DNA from: Sinohyriopsis cumingii
Taxonomy: Eukaryota > Mollusca > Bivalvia > Unionida > Unionidae
NCBI GenBank assembly: GCA_028554795.2
Contig: CM068841.1
Coordinates: 24,795,308-24,859,307 of the forward strand
Direction of reading: 5' to 3'
DNA length: 64,000 nt
A program made the position numbers and the translations under genes. The notes under the pieces are model-generated. The model made no database searches, had not been told where the DNA came from, and was given only the letters and a program-made list of their open reading frames with translations. Of this stretch, positions 54,701 to 60,700 are shown piece by piece; position 1 is the stretch's first letter, and each line of letters starts with the position of its first letter.

Positions 54701-57700
54701 TGGATAGTTTAAATTACCTCACCCAATCCATAAGCTGCATCTATTACCATGATGTTTGGACTAGCTGTGACAGGGTCATGGGTAAACATCACTCCTGCAA
54801 TTTCTGAATGGACCATTTCTTGAATAACCACACCCACACAGGTCTTGATAGGCTGACCATGTTGCCTGCATATGATTAGTACAGATGAATTGTGTATATA
54901 TGATGAAATGTAATAAAGTAAGAAAAATCTAAGGTAAAAGATCTTATGTCAACCAAAGAATCAACCATGACTAAACAATGCACTACCATGTAAAGATTAA
55001 TCCAAAGTCAAAACTAAATGAAACCGTCATTTCATTTTGCTAATCTGATTTGACTTTAACATCTGATCCGAGGAACATTTTCGGCCAAATAACCTTTACT
55101 GCTGAACTTTTTACCAAATTCTATAAGACTGAATTCATTTATTATAGCAATCAAATTTCATGATTTTGGAAAAAATATTACATTCTTAGCAGTACACATA
55201 TTTATGGATTGGGGCAGAGATGTCCTGGTATCTAATAATGACAGGTTTTTGTACAAAAGTCTTCAATTTGATAGCCAAGTGTGGGTCATATAGCTCAGGA
55301 AGGTTTTCTGCATTTTCACAGATTAACACTGGTCTAGTAATTTCTAAAATTCACTTTTATTTATGCAGGAACTTCTGATTGTCCTGGGGGGGGGGAGGCA
55401 AGGGAGGGTAGGGAAAAATTAGGCATAAATTCCATCTACAATGACTCATAATTATGAAATAAGACATCTAAAAATTATGTATAATTCCATAATGTTCCAA
55501 TATAATGCTTAAAAATGTATTCCAGATTTACATTTTTTCCGGAATGATTGGCCATGATCTGATTCCTATATGCCTAAACAAAATCCCCATTCCCTATTAA
55601 GATACAATTTTTATTATTATATATGATAAATGCCATACAAGGCATAAGTGCCCTATTTAAAGCAGATAATAGTGTATATCAAGTAAAAGACAATAATAAT
55701 AGTTATTTACCACTATTAATCATGAATAAATAATTTTATTGTTTTCTGCCAAATAAATTCTTGCTTCTGAGCTCAATTTTTTATATAAAAGTTTAACAAT
55801 GATTGAATAAATTTAATGTTTCTTCCAAAGACATAAAAAACAAAAAATTATGATAACCATTTACTTTATTGCATAAGTTTCATGTGAAACAAACACTTAT
55901 ACATGACATCCAGTGAAATGAACACTCATGTAAGACCCTCTGTATATGATGTGGTTTCATGTGAAATGAACACTCATTGAAGACTCTGTGTATGTGGTTT
56001 CATGTAGAATGAACCCTCATGCAAGACTCTACGAATATTATGTGGCTTAATTAAAAGTTTAACATTTTTTCTGAGTTTATCCTGGTACAAACTGTCAGTT
56101 GCCCAAAGGGCGTTATGTAAGCTGTGTGAGTTGGCAACTGACAGTTTATACCATGATAAATTTAGAAAAAAACGTTAAACTCTTATAATTGAAATTTCAA
56201 ATATTCGTTATGTTATTTTGTTTGCATTATTAAAACACAGAAATCTTAACTGAGCATAGTAATACACGTTTGGGGATTTCTGTTATGTAGCTTGGGATTG
56301 TCCTTCACTGGCTGTATTTTTCTTATGCTGTACACGTGACTCTATTTATAGAATTGGGTATTATTAGAAAAGTAGTTCTTACAGTTCATACAGAAATAAA
56401 CACAATTCATTTTGATCATGTGGTAACATTCTGACCAATGGAAATGCTACTTTCCTTTACCAGCTACTGGCATTGCAATTACTGTGAAATGAACATTGAT
56501 GCAAGACTCTGTATATGATGTGGTTTCATGTGACATGAACACTAATGCAAGACTCTGTATATGATGTGGTTTCATGTAGAATGAACTCTCGTGCAAGACT
56601 ATGTATATGATGTGGTTTAATTTGAAATGAACACTCATGCAAGACTCTGTATGTATTTAGTTTCATTTAGAATGAACTCTCATGCAAGACTCTGAATATG
56701 ATGTGTTTTCAAATATGAAGATCAGAAGTTGTGCAATACCTTCTATACTCCACAGCTTGGTAGGAATAAGCAGAAGCCCAGCACTTCCTTACTGCTTCAA
56801 AAACCTACAATGGAAATCATGGTCTGTATCTGGATAATTGGGCAGACCCTACATCCAATATGTGTCTAAGTAACCATGCATTCAATAATGCTATCATTTG
56901 TGGCATCATAATGTTTACTCATTTGTCATGCACTATGATTTAAATAGATAAAGGTATGCCTAGTGACAGACAACAACACAGCAATAGTGACTGAGGTTAA
57001 ATTAAATTTCATGGAATAAAATTAATCACTATCTTCAAACTTCTCAACAATGAGAAAGAAGAAAAAACTCATGGCAAAAACCCCCAAATATTTTGACAGA
57101 AATCTTTTTCTTTTTTTAATTTATTCCACTTTGATAAGAAGAGCACACACAAGGGGAATAAATCTTACTTTAATAAATGTACTCATTTTTCTACAGAATT
57201 CCTAATAAAAATACCGATATGGTGGAAGGATTATTAATCTAATTTCATCGGTAAGAACATGATTTGTATGGTCCAATGAGAACCATCCAAGCCTCACAGA
57301 ATATATTTAATCTGTGATACTATATAACAACATTTTTGTGCAGTTATTGCATGTCAATTCTGATTATTTTCAATGTCACAGCAGTTCGTGGCAACTTATT
57401 TTTCTGAATCTATTGTCTAGTTTCTAAGGAAACTATTAAAAGTTACAATCCTCCTGAAAGCTACATGAAAAACAAGGATGAAAAATAGATGGTCAAAAAT
57501 ACTTTTATTTCCTTTTTTTATGTTCAAAGTTGTAGGCTTGGAACATATGAAACACAATGCTAGTAGAGAAGCTACTGTAAGTGACCCATGATATAAATTA
57601 AATGGAGGTGAGAGATGTAAACAAAAGGTACAGAGCCTACACTAGCTATTTCTCTTACACACAAAACTAACAGGCTGAGATTTTTATTTTTTTTGTGATT

Positions 57701-60700
57701 TCATTTTTAAGACACATTATCAACATCTGCTTTTAGTTCTTAGTTTCTAAGATATAAATAGTGTGTGGCATCTAGTGCATCCTTGAAAGGAGGGAATTTT
57801 TTTTAACTACAACTAATTTCTCCAATAAGTCTTGATTACATTTTATGTCCATCCATAATTTATACAACATTTATTTTCAAAAATTCTTTGCAATAAAGCT
57901 TTGATATGACCACTGCACACTTCTCCAAAATTATACATGGCCTGGTACCTGGTCTTATCATGGGAGTTGTACTATATATCACTTTCACTACTACTAAAGT
58001 TCTTCCTCATTATAATGTAGTAGTTTGGCTCCATAACTGATGACCACACTATATAATGACCAAATTATAGTGAGAACAGTGTTATGTACCAAAACCAAGA
58101 TATAAAGAGAACAGTACAATATGCCAAACTGTGTCACAGCATGAATGATTTTTTAAAACTATTACTGTTTTGAAAAGAAAGTAAGTTTATAATGTTAATT
58201 CATGTTGTAATATACTGATATGATTTTTGTTATAGGGTCAACTATGGTACCATGTTATATCTAGAATTGTATTATATCAAAGTGAATTATAATAAGGAAT
58301 AGCTGTAATGTATACAACAGGCAGACATATTTTCACATTGTAATAAATGACACCTCTTTCAAAGAATACAGTAAGGTAAGGTATAAACTATCTCTCATCA
58401 AATATGAATCTTGTATTTGTAACAGTCTACTTCTAAAAGAACTGATTATCACTGACCTCTGCTTGACCTCTGACCCCAAGATATGTCTCCATTTGACCTG
58501 CAGATGATGCATCCCCATGGTCTTCATCTAAAAGATACAAAAAAATTAAGAAATATTTTCATCCGAGGGAAATCAAAATTGACCAGATGACTAAAAGTAT
58601 TTTGAAAATCTACTAGAGTGCTTGACATAGGTAATTGTTTAACTCTATTATCTCCAAGACTTACATTAAAAAATAACTTCTTTTGTTACAAAAAAAACTA
58701 CAATAGTAAAATTTTTATTTTAATAAATACTTTAAGGTTAGTATTAAGCAAACAAAAACAAATACTTTCAAAGTTATCAGTAGATAAAAACAATTATTAT
58801 ATGCTCATTTTTTTCTCCGTTAACTTTACATTGTCAGAATCATGCAATATTACCCGATACTGAACTCGCCTGCAAATAAAAATGTTGCATTCACATGCAT
58901 AAAAGAACTACTTTCTATTGTGAACAAACAATGGATGCAGACACCAGCACTTTTGATTTGTAAACAAATCATGTACACTCGCATAGTAGGCGCTTTACGT
59001 TGTGGTTGTTTAAATTTGTTTCTGAATGAAGTAAAGCAGATGTTTTTTGGACTGCCACATACTAGCTGCTTTGGCACATTCTGCGTTAACTGTTTTGATA
59101 CAATGTTTCGGATTTAGGCTAGCTATACAACAGACACAAGAAAGGGTCCTTATAAAAACACATACAAGTGACAAGGCATATACTGTCTTCTTTTGCTGGT
59201 GATAAGAATGGCAAAATAATATACTTACAGTTTTACATCATGAATTTCCTCAAAATGTGCTTTCTTAGTTCTGCAAATCCAAATTACATGAGCCATGTCA
59301 TTGGTTCTCAATCTAAATTTACACATTTCAAAATTGTACTGTAATTTCGAATATAACTGCAATTACATCCTCCTTACTGCACTCAAAATGAAATAAGCAT
59401 TAAATTCCATAGCGTCTTTTTGATAATGGCAATTGAAAGACTTCATATTTTTCCCACATTATGATTTCAAACATTCAATGACAGAAACAGAAACACATTT
59501 GCAGATGTCAACCCGCTTCTCCCTTGCTTCTTCAATCCGATGTATTACATGTGGAATTATCACATATAAATCCAGTCCATAATCACAAAATTTTGTAGAA
59601 TAAAAATAAATACCAAAATCTATTCATTCCAGATCAAATTCAAAAGTTGTTGCAATGTGCATTCATTCACAATATAACTCCAAATTCCAATTTTAACCAG
59701 ACATGTCATTTTCGTTCGAAAGTTATGTCAAGTGCGCGATGGTGGAGTTATGTGTGCATTAATAATGTTGCTGTTGTGTAATGATGAATCAGCGCTTGTG
59801 TATTTAGTTTGGAATACCACATACAGTCAGTAACTTTGTTTCTTGTAGTGTATTTTGTTAATATAATTAAGCATTAGAAAGAATAAAAAAATGAGCATAT
59901 TATAAAAAGGTTACTGCATTTGTATGGGAAAATATGAACTCGTTTTGTCGGATGGATATACTGCACTCCCGAGGATGTGCAGTATTTCCATTCGAAAAAC
60001 TCGTTCATATTTTCCCATACAAATGCAGCAACCTATAAATATTTTCCAAGTTTTGAGGCAGGATTAAAACAATTATTTTCATAGGTAAAAACAAATGATC
60101 TCATGTAGCCTGGATGGTATAGCTGTTAGACCATGTAGTCTGAATGGTGTAACTGTTAGACCATGTAGTCTGAATGGTATAACTGTTAGACCATGTAGTC
60201 TGAATGGCGTAACTGTTAGACCATCAGCTTCGTAACTTTATAGTGTCCAACATTTAATCCATATGGGCAGCATGGGTTGTTCAAGCACGGTTCTTGTTTC
60301 TCTCCAGTTTCTTTCTCCATCAAACAGCAAACTAAATCATCTTCAAATCTGTTGTAATATAAATCAAGTTTAAAGATAATTGCCTCGGAATATGTTTCTT
60401 GCCCACAAAATGTTTTTTTTAAACCTTCATGTAAATGATTTTTAAAACCTTTTGAATAAAATCAGAGCTAATTGGTTCAATGGTTAGTTTTGCATAGCAT
60501 AACAAGAAAGATGCTGTTTCTAAACAGGCTAATGCACTTGGCAAGTTCAGCTACCATGATGTGTCAACTGCTTAGCAACAAGATACACTTTGTGTATTGA
60601 TATGTTGTAAACTTAAAACAAACATATAACACAAAATGTTAACAGAACATGTATCACTGTAGTCACACTAGAATAGTGACATCATTCTTTTGCTATTTGA

